Of a stretch of 22,711 nt of DNA, positions 16,778 to 22,711 are shown piece after piece. The position numbers and the translations under genes were made by a program. The notes below the pieces were generated by a model, which did no database searches, was not told the origin of the DNA, and saw only the letters and a program-made list of their open reading frames with translations. The DNA is from Euryarchaeota archaeon UBA105. GTDB taxonomy: Archaea; Thermoplasmatota; Poseidoniia; Poseidoniales; Thalassarchaeaceae. Location: NCBI GenBank assembly GCA_002496905.1, contig DALV01000006.1, positions 23,259 to 45,969 on the forward strand. Direction: 5' to 3'. Numbering within the stretch: the stretch's first letter is position 1; each line of letters starts with the position of its first letter.

Positions 16778-18208
16778 TCAAGATTTTGTAATCTGCTCTG
16801 CCAAAGTTAGCATTCCTTGAAGATTCAAAGCCGAGCACATCTCGGTGTTCATCACGCTTGATTGATCGGTTACTTTGATTCCGTTTTTCTTCATATCAGC
16901 AATTGCATCGGCGGCTGCTTTGAGAGAGAATTTGTCTCTAGATCCGTTGGTGCAAGAAGACATTACTGTAGCTAAAGTTGCTGAGACTTGCCCCACCGAA
17001 GCCCCATCTCCTGACTTTAGAGATTCCAACTTCTTGGAGGATTTTTCAACTGCTTTCTCGACTAAATCTGAGCCGCCAAATGCTGCTTCTTTGGCCCAAG
17101 TTCCAGCGTGGCTTCCGGCATGATTTCCGCCAACTAAATCATCGAGGATTAGGTTGCCTGCCAATATACCCTCTCCATGCATCCCATTGTTTGCAGAGCG
17201 TCCGGCTGCATAGAGTCCAGTGGCCCACTTTTTACCTTTGGAGAAGGTTATTCGACCATGCTCGTCTACAGGAGCGCCTCCGGTGGTTATTGCAATTCTC
17301 GTTGTAATTGGGATAACCTCGCGAGAAATATCGAGGCCTGTTCTGTCCTTGACTCTGTTTCGTGTATTGGAGAACCAAGTCTCGGCATCAGATTCCAAGC
17401 CTCTCAAATCTAGAATGCAATCGTCCTCGCCGACTTCGCTCGGGTCAACGTCCTCTCCGCTAGATTTTCTTACTCTGCCTCCTGAGCCTAATACATCGAG
17501 TGTTATGTTGAGGTCTGTACCTCTTACAGTCAGTGGGTGTGTTGGGTTGTTTGCCATCCCAGCTAGGGACAGGCCTGCCGAGGCTATCAGTGCCGAGCCC
17601 AATCCTGCTCCATCTGATGGGCTCGACCAAATTCCTTGATGGCCAGTAGTAGCGAGAACTACAGCCTTGGCTTGAATTCCAATCACTTGACCAGAGTTTG
17701 TATCGTACGCGGTTAGACCTCTAACTTGCTTTCCGTCCATTACCAACGACATGACTTGGATATCTGAACGGCGAACAACCCCTCGCTTCATTGCCTGTTC
17801 TTCTAGAATACGGGTGATATTTCGTCCAGTTGCATCTCCACAGCCGGTCATTCTCGGCATGCTGTGTCCCGCAACCTGAGCCGCATGAGGTAGTCCTCCT
17901 TCACGGCGGCGAAGAACCAATCCCCACCTTTCCAATTCTGCAAGAACACTGAGAGATTCTCCACAAACCCTTGCGGCGGCGACCTTGTCGGTGGATTCGC
18001 CGCCTGCAGAAATTGTGTCGTCTCGATGTCCGGATGAGCTTACTTCGTCTATGGATACTGCAAGTCCGGCTAGATCTGTGCCAGCCGTTCCTGCGCCAAT
18101 TCCTGAGGATTCTAGAAGCAGAGGTGTTGTTCCAGCATCGGCTGCGGCAATGGCGGCTCTTAGCGCGGCAGGTCCCGAGCCGACGATGACTAGATTCCAA
18201 GACTCCAT
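16778..18208 (-). CDS. FAD-binding flavoprotein of the succinate dehydrogenase/fumarate reductase family, divergent
   Basis: A 476-residue flavoprotein. The N-terminal Rossmann motif is VGSGPAALRAAIAAADAG (from residue 9). RMTGCGDATGRNITRILEEQA corresponds to the family's substrate-side segment, and AITTGGAPVDEHGRIT...GLYAAGRSANNGMHGEGILAGN to the conserved C-terminal FAD-binding block. It is shorter than SdhA (about 580) and lacks the C-terminal helical domain that meets the iron-sulfur subunit. The histidine that links FAD covalently in SdhA is absent: the equivalent region reads GTAGTDLAGLAVS. The capping domain is reduced and the SdhA active-site arginine context is not recognisable. It is therefore unlikely to be the respiratory SDH and may be a soluble oxidoreductase; L-aspartate oxidase-like or ketosteroid-dehydrogenase-like roles are alternatives. 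It heads the flavoprotein-HIT-acyltransferase-DUF2299 run. Confidence 0.85.
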   Translation of the reverse strand: MESWNLVIVGSGPAALRAAIAAADAGTTPLLLESSGIGAGTAGTDLAGLAVSIDEVSSSGHRDDTISAGGESTDKVAAARVCGESLSVLAELERWGLVLRRREGGLPHAAQVAGHSMPRMTGCGDATGRNITRILEEQAMKRGVVRRSDIQVMSLVMDGKQVRGLTAYDTNSGQVIGIQAKAVVLATTGHQGIWSSPSDGAGLGSALIASAGLSLAGMANNPTHPLTVRGTDLNITLDVLGSGGRVRKSSGEDVDPSEVGEDDCILDLRGLESDAETWFSNTRNRVKDRTGLDISREVIPITTRIAITTGGAPVDEHGRITFSKGKKWATGLYAAGRSANNGMHGEGILAGNLILDDLVGGNHAGSHAGTWAKEAAFGGSDLVEKAVEKSSKKLESLKSGDGASVGQVSATLATVMSSCTNGSRDKFSLKAAADAIADMKKNGIKVTDQSSVMNTEMCSALNLQGMLTLAEQITKS

Positions 18209-18253
18209 GGTTCTCGTCTTGGGCGAATCGTGTTCGCGACATGAAGATGACGC

Positions 18254-18270
18254 TCGGGGCTTCGCCCCGA
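18254..18270 (-). other. GC hairpin between the membrane protein and the flavoprotein gene
   Basis: A perfect 7-base inverted repeat (TCGGGGC / GCCCCGA) with a 3-base loop lies in the 71-base gap between the two minus-strand genes. On the minus strand it follows the stop codon of the upstream gene by about ten bases and is preceded, not followed, by TTTT. It may be an mRNA-stabilising or attenuating stem rather than a terminator. No promoter is evident in the remainder of the gap. Confidence 0.45.
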
Positions 18271-18279
18271 AAATTGCCC

Positions 18280-19743
18280 TTAATCTGCAAGGGCGAGGGC
18301 GATTCTTCGCACCTCGGATGCGGCATCTGCCATTCTATGACCCATGCTTTCTGCCTGAACTCCGGATGAAAGTATGGTGGTTACTACAATTGATTCTATC
18401 GTCTCTCCTTCTTCATTTCTCAAGGTAACTTGTACTGGGTGTGGTCCAGATATGGAGTCGGGCCACGCCAAGCCTATCCATAGTACCGTTGAGTCGGCAA
18501 GAAGGCGACCAAAGGATTCTGTTAATTCGCCTCTTTGGTTACCTAGAGGAATTGGTGAATTGGGTTGATCTGAGGCTTTGGCAAAGACTCGAAGTGTCTG
18601 AAGTTCAGGCTCTCCTTCGGCTGCTAGTATGTCGACTTCAATTGACTGGTTCTTGCCGGAGTGATTGTGTATCATCACGAATAGATTCCCTTGTCCCTGA
18701 CCACACCGAGGAGGTAAGTCAAGATCCAGTCTCCAAGATTCCTCGGTGAGGCTCGGGTCGCCTCTAATGACTGAATCTTGTAATCGATCAGTTAGTCGGA
18801 AAAGGCCGGGCTGCCAAGCCCTAGTATGGGCAAGGAGGCGTCTGAGAGTTGTCATATTGAACTTGGAAGTTGATGAGAAAAGCCCATCGATTGCTGAGAC
18901 CTTGAAGACTCTACGTGTTTCACTTAGTAGGCCCTCTTCATCGAGTAAACCTAGGTGTTCCAAGTGGATTGCTTCAAGCAGGTGTTCAACCGCTGACTCT
19001 GGAGTTTGGTCGCTTCGAACATCGTCGATTAGAGAATTTATCCAAATATCCCAATGACTGGCGGTTTCGGGATCTAGATGCGCGCCGACCAGATCAGACA
19101 ATACTCGGTCAAGTGTACTATCGTGTAGTGTTGGAGCGTGCAAAGATAGAAGGGGAAAAGAATTCGAACGCATTGGAATCGATGTCTCTAGTTGTTGAGT
19201 ATTGAAAGCCGAAATTACAGACAGCGCGATACAGGCTCCCAAAACTAACGAGCTCAGAGTCTCCCCTGCATCTAAATTCCATAGTGAAGCGAGTGCAACA
19301 GTTGCAAGAATGCTACAAGAAACTCTTACTCTCTCTCTGATTCTTCTCTCATCTAGTGTGTTTAGGATACGTTCAACGCCTGGATAGGAATTCATCGAGC
19401 GGAAGCCTACTGCTCGTAGGCGGAGTCTATCTCTAGCAGACATTCGAGCGAAAGATGCGGCGAATAAGGCAGGAATTAGGCTAAGGCTTAGTGCAACATG
19501 AAGCGCGATTGCTAGTGGAAATGAAGCATACTCCCATCGAATAAGCAGCAGAGCGGTCGTAATAGGGGCTGTCAGAGATAACAAGGCACGCAACTGAGGT
19601 TGGGGCCTACTTGTGGCAATCCTTACCCAAAACCTCCTACCTGCGTCCCTAGCCTTAACTCTCAGGCTCAGTGCCTGCTCTTGTTGCACCTGACGGTCGC
19701 TCTCCTTTGCGTAAGGAGTTGGGAGGCTGCGCTCACCCGCCAT
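18280..19743 (-). CDS. Unrecognised four-helix membrane protein with a large soluble C-terminal region
   Basis: A 487-residue protein. A basic N-terminal 50 residues are followed by two closely spaced membrane helices (about 53-72 and 76-98), a cytoplasmic loop rich in Arg (ARMSARDRLRLRAVGFRS), and a second helix pair (about 140-158 and 162-182). Residues 200-350 are helical and acidic and contain regularly spaced Leu. The last 130 residues look like a beta-sandwich (NLFVMIHNHSGKNQSIEVDIL, PHPVQVTLRNEEGETIESIVV). The arrangement suggests a membrane-bound scaffold with the soluble part in the cytoplasm, but I do not recognise the family and assign no function. The start is ATG 19741-19743, with no clear Shine-Dalgarno site. 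Codon use and length support a real gene. Confidence 0.75.
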   Translation of the reverse strand: MAGERSLPTPYAKESDRQVQQEQALSLRVKARDAGRRFWVRIATSRPQPQLRALLSLTAPITTALLLIRWEYASFPLAIALHVALSLSLIPALFAASFARMSARDRLRLRAVGFRSMNSYPGVERILNTLDERRIRERVRVSCSILATVALASLWNLDAGETLSSLVLGACIALSVISAFNTQQLETSIPMRSNSFPLLSLHAPTLHDSTLDRVLSDLVGAHLDPETASHWDIWINSLIDDVRSDQTPESAVEHLLEAIHLEHLGLLDEEGLLSETRRVFKVSAIDGLFSSTSKFNMTTLRRLLAHTRAWQPGLFRLTDRLQDSVIRGDPSLTEESWRLDLDLPPRCGQGQGNLFVMIHNHSGKNQSIEVDILAAEGEPELQTLRVFAKASDQPNSPIPLGNQRGELTESFGRLLADSTVLWIGLAWPDSISGPHPVQVTLRNEEGETIESIVVTTILSSGVQAESMGHRMADAASEVRRIALALAD

Positions 19744-19764
19744 GTATGTCCGACATCGAACATG
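19741..19764. other. Nested inverted repeats at the start of the membrane-protein gene
   Basis: CATGT...ACATG arms enclose the 9-base element TGTCCGACA, all overlapping the ATG of the minus-strand gene. It sits in the 106-base divergent gap before tRNA-Arg. It could be an operator, but the short arms could also arise by chance. Confidence 0.25.
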
Positions 19765-19849
19765 GCTTGATTCTCTCGGCTCGGTTTTGGGGTCAAGGTG
19801 GTGATTTTGAGACCCTTAGAGTTCTTGAGGGGGATGCGGTCGGCGGAGT

Positions 19850-19927
19850 GGGCGTGTAGCATAGCCTGGATAATGCACTGGCCTCCTAAGCCAGGGACCG
19901 CGGGTTCGAATCCTGCCGCGCCCGCCA
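19850..19927 (+). tRNA. tRNA-Arg (anticodon CCT), CCA encoded
   Basis: The sequence folds as a complete cloverleaf: acceptor GGGCGTG with CGCGCCC (one T-G wobble), D stem GCAT/ATGC, anticodon stem CTGGC/GCCAG around loop CTCCTAA (anticodon CCT, reading AGG), T arm GCGGG-TTCGAAT-CCTGC and discriminator G. The CCA at 19925-19927 is in the DNA. No intron is seen. The stop codon of the convergent RFC-like gene occupies 19928-19930, so the two genes abut with no spacer. No clear TATA box is found 25-35 bases upstream. Confidence 0.97.
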
Positions 19928-21067
19928 TTAACCAAAGGCTAGGCCGTGCTTTCTCCCAGACGTTGCGGCCTTGTGTAGAAAATTCTCAAAGGGGATTCTG
20001 GCGTGCATTGTGCTACGAATCTGAGTGTCGCAAACCGCCAATGCAGAAAGTAACTCTGAGCGTAGTTCGTCGGGAAGTGAAAGGCGGCGGCCGACGAGGA
20101 CATCATGAAGTTGAGAGATAATATCGTCAGCGTCCAATCCATGGTCGTTCATCAAGCGATCAATCTCCGCAATCGCGCCGCCCAAAACCTTGGAACGGCG
20201 CCCTCTAACATTCTCCCACCTCCATTCAACAACTCGTCCACGTAGTGCAAGTTCCAGAAGATGTCTTCCAGCTTGCAATGTTGTTGCCTGAACCAAACGA
20301 TGTACTGCGGACCTGTCGTCGGTCAAATCCCGTGCGTTTAACATCTCTAACGTGAATAGAGCTTTTCGTAAATTACCCTCAGCTACATAGGCCAAATCAC
20401 CTAGTACCCCTTCATCTACTGAGAATTTTTCTGATTTGGCAATTGATTGCATTGTTGTGATTACAGCCTCTCTGTCTGTGGAAGGAATGCGGATCATTTG
20501 GGTTCGAGAACGGATTGCGTCGATAAGACGTGAAGGAGCTCTAGCGACAAGGATGAATCTACTAGCCACTCCTACCGTTTCCATCATTCGGCGAAGGTAT
20601 GCTTGTCTAATTCCTCCAAGATGGTCGGCGTCTTCAATCACCAATAATCGGCTAACAGGAATTCTACCCGGCTCGATTTCTAATTCGGCTCCAGCCGGTG
20701 CTACATCTCCTTCTGAGGCTGAAATGATGCCGCGATCGTAGGCATCTAGACTCATACGGCCGGCCAATGTATCAGTGGAGCCCGCTCCACTTGGCCTAAG
20801 GAATTCCTCAAACTTAGCCATTGCACCACGGGTTCGCAATAAGTCTCGGGCTTGCAAGATATGTGTGGTAGATTTCCACCCTGGACCTAGCATCTGGCGC
20901 GCTACCAATCGCCAAGAGGCTGTTTTTCCAACCCCAGCTGGCCCTGTAATTAGGAGGTGAGGAGGTTCTGGGGACAAACTGGCGCTCCTCAGTGATTCGC
21001 GGATGTTTGTCGGGACCGCTAAGTCATCGAAAGTACGCGGAGCATGTGTACTCAGCCAACTCGCCAC
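19928..21067 (-). CDS. Replication factor C small-subunit-like AAA+ ATPase with altered catalytic motifs
   Basis: A clamp-loader-type AAA+ ATPase of 379 residues. Walker A is GPAGVGKT (42-49). The Walker B region reads LLVIEDAD (141-148) where active RFC has L-DEAD, so the Asp-Glu pair is inverted. QAYLRRMME follows as in RFC. Sensor 1 has Arg176 in place of the usual Asn (FILVARAPSR), and the SRC motif is SRT (187-189) with its arginine finger kept. Sensor 2 EGNLRKAL is intact. About 35-40 extra residues lie between Walker A and B (roughly 92-139), explaining the length against a usual 320. The C-terminal collar region follows. It may be a non-catalytic or specialised RFC subunit beside a canonical one elsewhere. 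The start is GTG 21065-21067, with an in-frame TGA six bases upstream. It follows the RpoP-like gene on the same strand. Confidence 0.85.
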   Translation of the reverse strand: MASWLSTHAPRTFDDLAVPTNIRESLRSASLSPEPPHLLITGPAGVGKTASWRLVARQMLGPGWKSTTHILQARDLLRTRGAMAKFEEFLRPSGAGSTDTLAGRMSLDAYDRGIISASEGDVAPAGAELEIEPGRIPVSRLLVIEDADHLGGIRQAYLRRMMETVGVASRFILVARAPSRLIDAIRSRTQMIRIPSTDREAVITTMQSIAKSEKFSVDEGVLGDLAYVAEGNLRKALFTLEMLNARDLTDDRSAVHRLVQATTLQAGRHLLELALRGRVVEWRWENVRGRRSKVLGGAIAEIDRLMNDHGLDADDIISQLHDVLVGRRLSLPDELRSELLSALAVCDTQIRSTMHARIPFENFLHKAATSGRKHGLAFG

Positions 21068-21131
21068 GTATCAGCGTGAATTAGGCGGGTCTTGAACTCC
21101 GCGCCATTACTTCCACAGGAAGAATGTGTAT

Positions 21132-21440
21132 TCAGCGCGCTTTCAGAATCTTGTAGCCGCGGTCGGTTCCTTCCTTTCGCGGCTTAACGAAAATTCGGTA
21201 GCCACATTTGTGGCAGGACTTGCCGACTGTTCCTACTTCTATCCACTCAATGTGTCCACAGCGAACACACTTGTATCGTGGTTCTAGAGAGTCCATTGGG
21301 GAGTTGCAGTGATTGCAAGATACGTTACCGTCTGGATCGTACTCCTTCCTATCTGTGCGGTTGCAGGAGCGGCACTTGTAGAGTGTAAGCCTGTTCGCCA
21401 TCGGGCCGCCGACCAACCAGCCCTTCTTCAATCTGCTCAT
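21132..21440 (-). CDS. rpoP: RNA polymerase subunit P (Rpo12)-like protein with two zinc ribbons
   Basis: Rpo12/RpoP is a small zinc-ribbon subunit of archaeal RNA polymerase. The C-terminal half, YKCVRCGHIEWIEVG...CHKCGYRIFVK ending in ILKAR, matches the whole of a normal 45-50 residue RpoP, with Cys 58, 61, 76 and 79. The N-terminal half holds a second ribbon of nearly the same layout, CRSC...CNHC (Cys 23, 26, 42, 45), so the protein of 102 residues is about twice the usual length. Other zinc-ribbon proteins such as L37Ae, often next to rpoP in archaea, are an alternative origin for the first half. The start may be ATG 21440 or the internal ATG at codon 14 (21401), which would still keep both ribbons. 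It begins 14 bases after the guaAA stop and is probably co-transcribed. Confidence 0.85.
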   Translation of the reverse strand: MSRLKKGWLVGGPMANRLTLYKCRSCNRTDRKEYDPDGNVSCNHCNSPMDSLEPRYKCVRCGHIEWIEVGTVGKSCHKCGYRIFVKPRKEGTDRGYKILKAR

Positions 21441-21449
21441 CAGTAAATT

Positions 21450-21465
21450 GGGCCCTATAGGGCCC
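21450..21465. other. Perfect 16-base palindrome at the guaAA stop / rpoP leader
   Basis: GGGCCC-TATA-GGGCCC is a perfect palindrome that contains the guaAA stop TAG (21455-21457) and ends ten bases before the first rpoP ATG. As RNA it forms a six-base-pair stem with a four-base loop. It could pause the polymerase, protect an mRNA end or bind a dimeric protein. No T-run follows. Confidence 0.6.
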
Positions 21466-22039
21466 TGCGGCAGATATCTACGAAGTTCTCGAATATCTTT
21501 GCTCCATACTCGGAGTCATTCACTTCTGGGTGAAATTGGAGTCCAAATCTGTCCAATCTTGAGTTTTCCATAGCCTGAATTTCGCAGGACTCGCTGCTAG
21601 CTGTAATTCTGAAGCCTTCGGGCAATTCCACAACCTCGTCGTTATGACTCTCCCAAACGGTCTGAGATTCCGGAGTTCCGTCGAATAGTGGCCCTCCGCC
21701 ATCGATAAGATTGATTGTTGCTGCACCAAACTCAGGCGCAGGGGCTTCAGCGGCCCGGCCACCATAATGACCGGCCATGAATTGGTGGCCGGCACAGATC
21801 CCTAAGATTGGAACCTCTAGCTCAAGATAAGCCGCACAATTTCCTAACTCTCCAGTTAATCCAACACGTGCAGCGCCGCCGGAAAGAATCAAACCGTCTA
21901 ATTTTCGAAGTTTAGAGATCGGTGTGTCATTGGCGAGAATTTGGGTATCCACTCCCATGTAGCGTAACATACGCCATTCTCGATGTGTCCATTGGCCGCC
22001 GTTGTCGATTACATCGATGACAAGGCGGGCCTCACTCAT
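21455..22039 (-). CDS. guaAA: GMP synthase, glutamine amidotransferase subunit
   Basis: Supplies ammonia from glutamine to the ATP-pyrophosphatase subunit (GuaAB) for converting XMP to GMP; in many archaea the two are separate genes, as the 194-residue length here indicates. Class I amidotransferase signature: the nucleophile C82 in GICAGHQ, and the H170/E172 pair in LQFHPEVNDSEYG. DGLILSGGA and the WESHNDEV segment match GuaAA rather than PabA, TrpG or CarA. GuaAB is not in the window. The start is ATG 22037-22039. On the minus strand ATAAAAA near 22079-22087 could be the TATA element, giving a short leader. Confidence 0.94.
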   Translation of the reverse strand: MSEARLVIDVIDNGGQWTHREWRMLRYMGVDTQILANDTPISKLRKLDGLILSGGAARVGLTGELGNCAAYLELEVPILGICAGHQFMAGHYGGRAAEAPAPEFGAATINLIDGGGPLFDGTPESQTVWESHNDEVVELPEGFRITASSESCEIQAMENSRLDRFGLQFHPEVNDSEYGAKIFENFVDICRRAL

Positions 22040-22173
22040 ACAGAATTGCGGCAGAAGAGGGGTGATGAATAATGCCCCGTTTTTATCTCAAAAACTTGAA
22101 CCGATTTGTGAAAATATCAACAACCGCTCCACACGAGCGATTGAAATAGACAACGGTAGTCGTGCCGATTCCT

Positions 22174-22249
22174 GCCCCGATGGTGTAGTGGCCTATCATG
22201 AAGCCCTGTCGAGGCTTCGACCCGGGTTCAAATCCCGGTCGGGGCGCCA
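22174..22249 (+). tRNA. tRNA-Asp (anticodon GTC), CCA encoded
   Basis: Acceptor GCCCCGA (22174-22180) pairs with TCGGGGC (22239-22245). The anticodon stem AAGCC/GGCTT encloses CTGTCGA, giving anticodon GTC. The T arm is CCGGG-TTCAAAT-CCCGG, the discriminator is G, and CCA is encoded at 22247-22249. No intron. AT-rich TTGAAATA about 26-33 bases upstream (near 22141-22148) is a candidate TATA box. The rest of the 134-base gap before it (22040-22173) holds only the putative guaAA promoter. Confidence 0.97.
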
Positions 22250-22255
22250 CTAATC

Positions 22256-22618
22256 CTAGTCAGAAGTAGTGCCTACATTCAGGCCGACTAACAGACTCTG
22301 CACGACAAATAACCACCACATAACCATGCCACCTGCAGGAGGTCCGTCTGCTGTATCTCCACCGGATATCCAAGGATAAGTGAATAAGAGTACGGCTGGC
22401 ATTAAACCGGCGCCAAATGCAAGTAGTGCTTTGCGTGCTGAGGCTTCGTCCATGAAAAAGGTCGAAGCTGCAAGGAGTGTCAGTGTGAGGAACATTATCA
22501 TTTCAAAATAATACGTTTCTCCATCTTCTGCACTACCAAACATAATCAAAATGTGGAAGGCCATGAAGGCTGCCATCAAACCGCCTGCTAATTTAACTGA
22601 AAGTACTTTATCTAGCAT
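22256..22618 (-). CDS. Small four-helix membrane protein, unknown
   Basis: A 120-residue protein that is mostly hydrophobic, with four likely membrane helices (about 9-27, 38-56, 64-82 and 96-116) joined by short loops; the loop between the third and fourth is acidic and Gly/Pro-rich. There is no catalytic motif and I do not recognise the family. Its stop lies six bases past the convergent tRNA-Asp CCA. The start is ATG 22616-22618; the TATA-like element centred about 25 bases upstream implies a leaderless message, which fits the lack of a Shine-Dalgarno site. Confidence 0.75.
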   Translation of the reverse strand: MLDKVLSVKLAGGLMAAFMAFHILIMFGSAEDGETYYFEMIMFLTLTLLAASTFFMDEASARKALLAFGAGLMPAVLLFTYPWISGGDTADGPPAGGMVMWWLFVVQSLLVGLNVGTTSD

Positions 22619-22637
22619 AGAACGTGGTTATTTAGGC

Positions 22638-22648
22638 AGAATATAGTA
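22638..22648 (-). promoter_or_regulatory. Probable TATA box giving a leaderless transcript
   Basis: The minus strand reads ACTATATTCTG here, with TATATT centred about 25 bases before the ATG of the small membrane protein. That is the standard archaeal TATA-to-start distance, so transcription would begin at or next to the start codon. Upstream (22650-22711) is purine-rich on this strand, with an A-run, and holds nothing else I can identify. Confidence 0.45.
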
Positions 22649-22711
22649 GTTTTGATGTGATTTTTTTCCGCTTTCATTCTTTTTCGCCTCCCCACCAGTT
22701 TTCATCTTGCT

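Noticed and set aside
18254..18270. Hairpin as a bacterial-type intrinsic terminator
   Set aside because: The T-run is on the wrong side for the minus-strand transcript; archaeal termination relies mainly on T-rich stretches.
17985..18428. Plus-strand frame of 147 codons opposite the flavoprotein and membrane-protein genes
   Set aside because: It spans two well-supported minus-strand genes and their gap, with Ser/Pro/Arg-rich composition typical of an antisense shadow.
19744..19930. tRNA-Arg as an integration (att) site of a mobile element
   Set aside because: No integrase, no direct repeat of the tRNA 3' end and only core genes around it.
22002..22253. Plus-strand frame preceded by GGGGTGATGAATAATG, looking like a Shine-Dalgarno site and start
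   Set aside because: The frame reads antisense to the guaAA start and then straight through tRNA-Asp; its product resembles no protein. The GGTGAT match is probably coincidental.

Overview
This window looks like a chromosome segment of a planktonic archaeon, most likely Marine Group II (Candidatus Poseidoniales, Euryarchaeota). Directly visible archaeal markers are TFB, topoisomerase VI B and A subunits, an Rpo12/RpoP-type RNA polymerase subunit, a split GMP synthase amidotransferase subunit (GuaAA), an RFC-like clamp-loader ATPase, TATA boxes and Shine-Dalgarno sites of the GGAGG/GGTGAT type. The Marine Group II assignment is inference. It rests on the mix of these genes with a bacterial/eukaryotic-style glycerolipid acyltransferase and a giant surface protein built of beta-propeller, vWA, Ig-like and CARDB modules. 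Coding density is very high: the longest stretch without a gene is 172 bases (1835-2006). I see no insertion sequence, integrase, CRISPR array or prophage.

Layout. Bases 1-1834 (minus strand) hold the TFB gene followed closely by an unrecognised gene that runs off the left edge. A shared promoter region (1835-2006) separates TFB from a divergent aconitase-superfamily enzyme with its swivel domain at the N-terminus (2007-4001, plus). Next come top6B and top6A, overlapping by ATGA (4086-7297), then a two-pass membrane protein (7338-8114) and an ArsR-like winged-helix regulator (8190-8927), all plus strand. The regulator converges, six bases apart, on a 1699-residue secreted and membrane-anchored protein (8934-14033, minus).

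From 14161 to 18208 (minus) there is a tight four-gene run, in transcription order: FAD-binding SDH/fumarate-reductase-like flavoprotein, HIT hydrolase, Gpt2/PlsC-type acyltransferase with C-terminal membrane helices, and a small DUF2299-like protein. Upstream of it, after a small hairpin, lies an unrecognised four-helix membrane protein (18280-19743, minus). tRNA-Arg(CCT) (plus) ends, CCA included, exactly where the stop codon of the convergent RFC-like gene begins. The last minus-strand group is guaAA, a double-zinc-ribbon RpoP-like gene, and the RFC-like gene. tRNA-Asp(GTC) (plus) and a small four-helix membrane protein (minus, apparently leaderless) close the window.

Most of the window is informational housekeeping (transcription initiation, RNA polymerase, DNA topology, clamp loading, tRNAs, GMP synthesis). 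The less ordinary parts are the vWA domain set inside a predicted seven-bladed propeller, the doubled RpoP zinc ribbon, the RFC paralogue with altered catalytic motifs, the permuted aconitase and the acyl-ester-lipid acyltransferase in an archaeon. I found no convincing new multi-gene defence or mobile system here.
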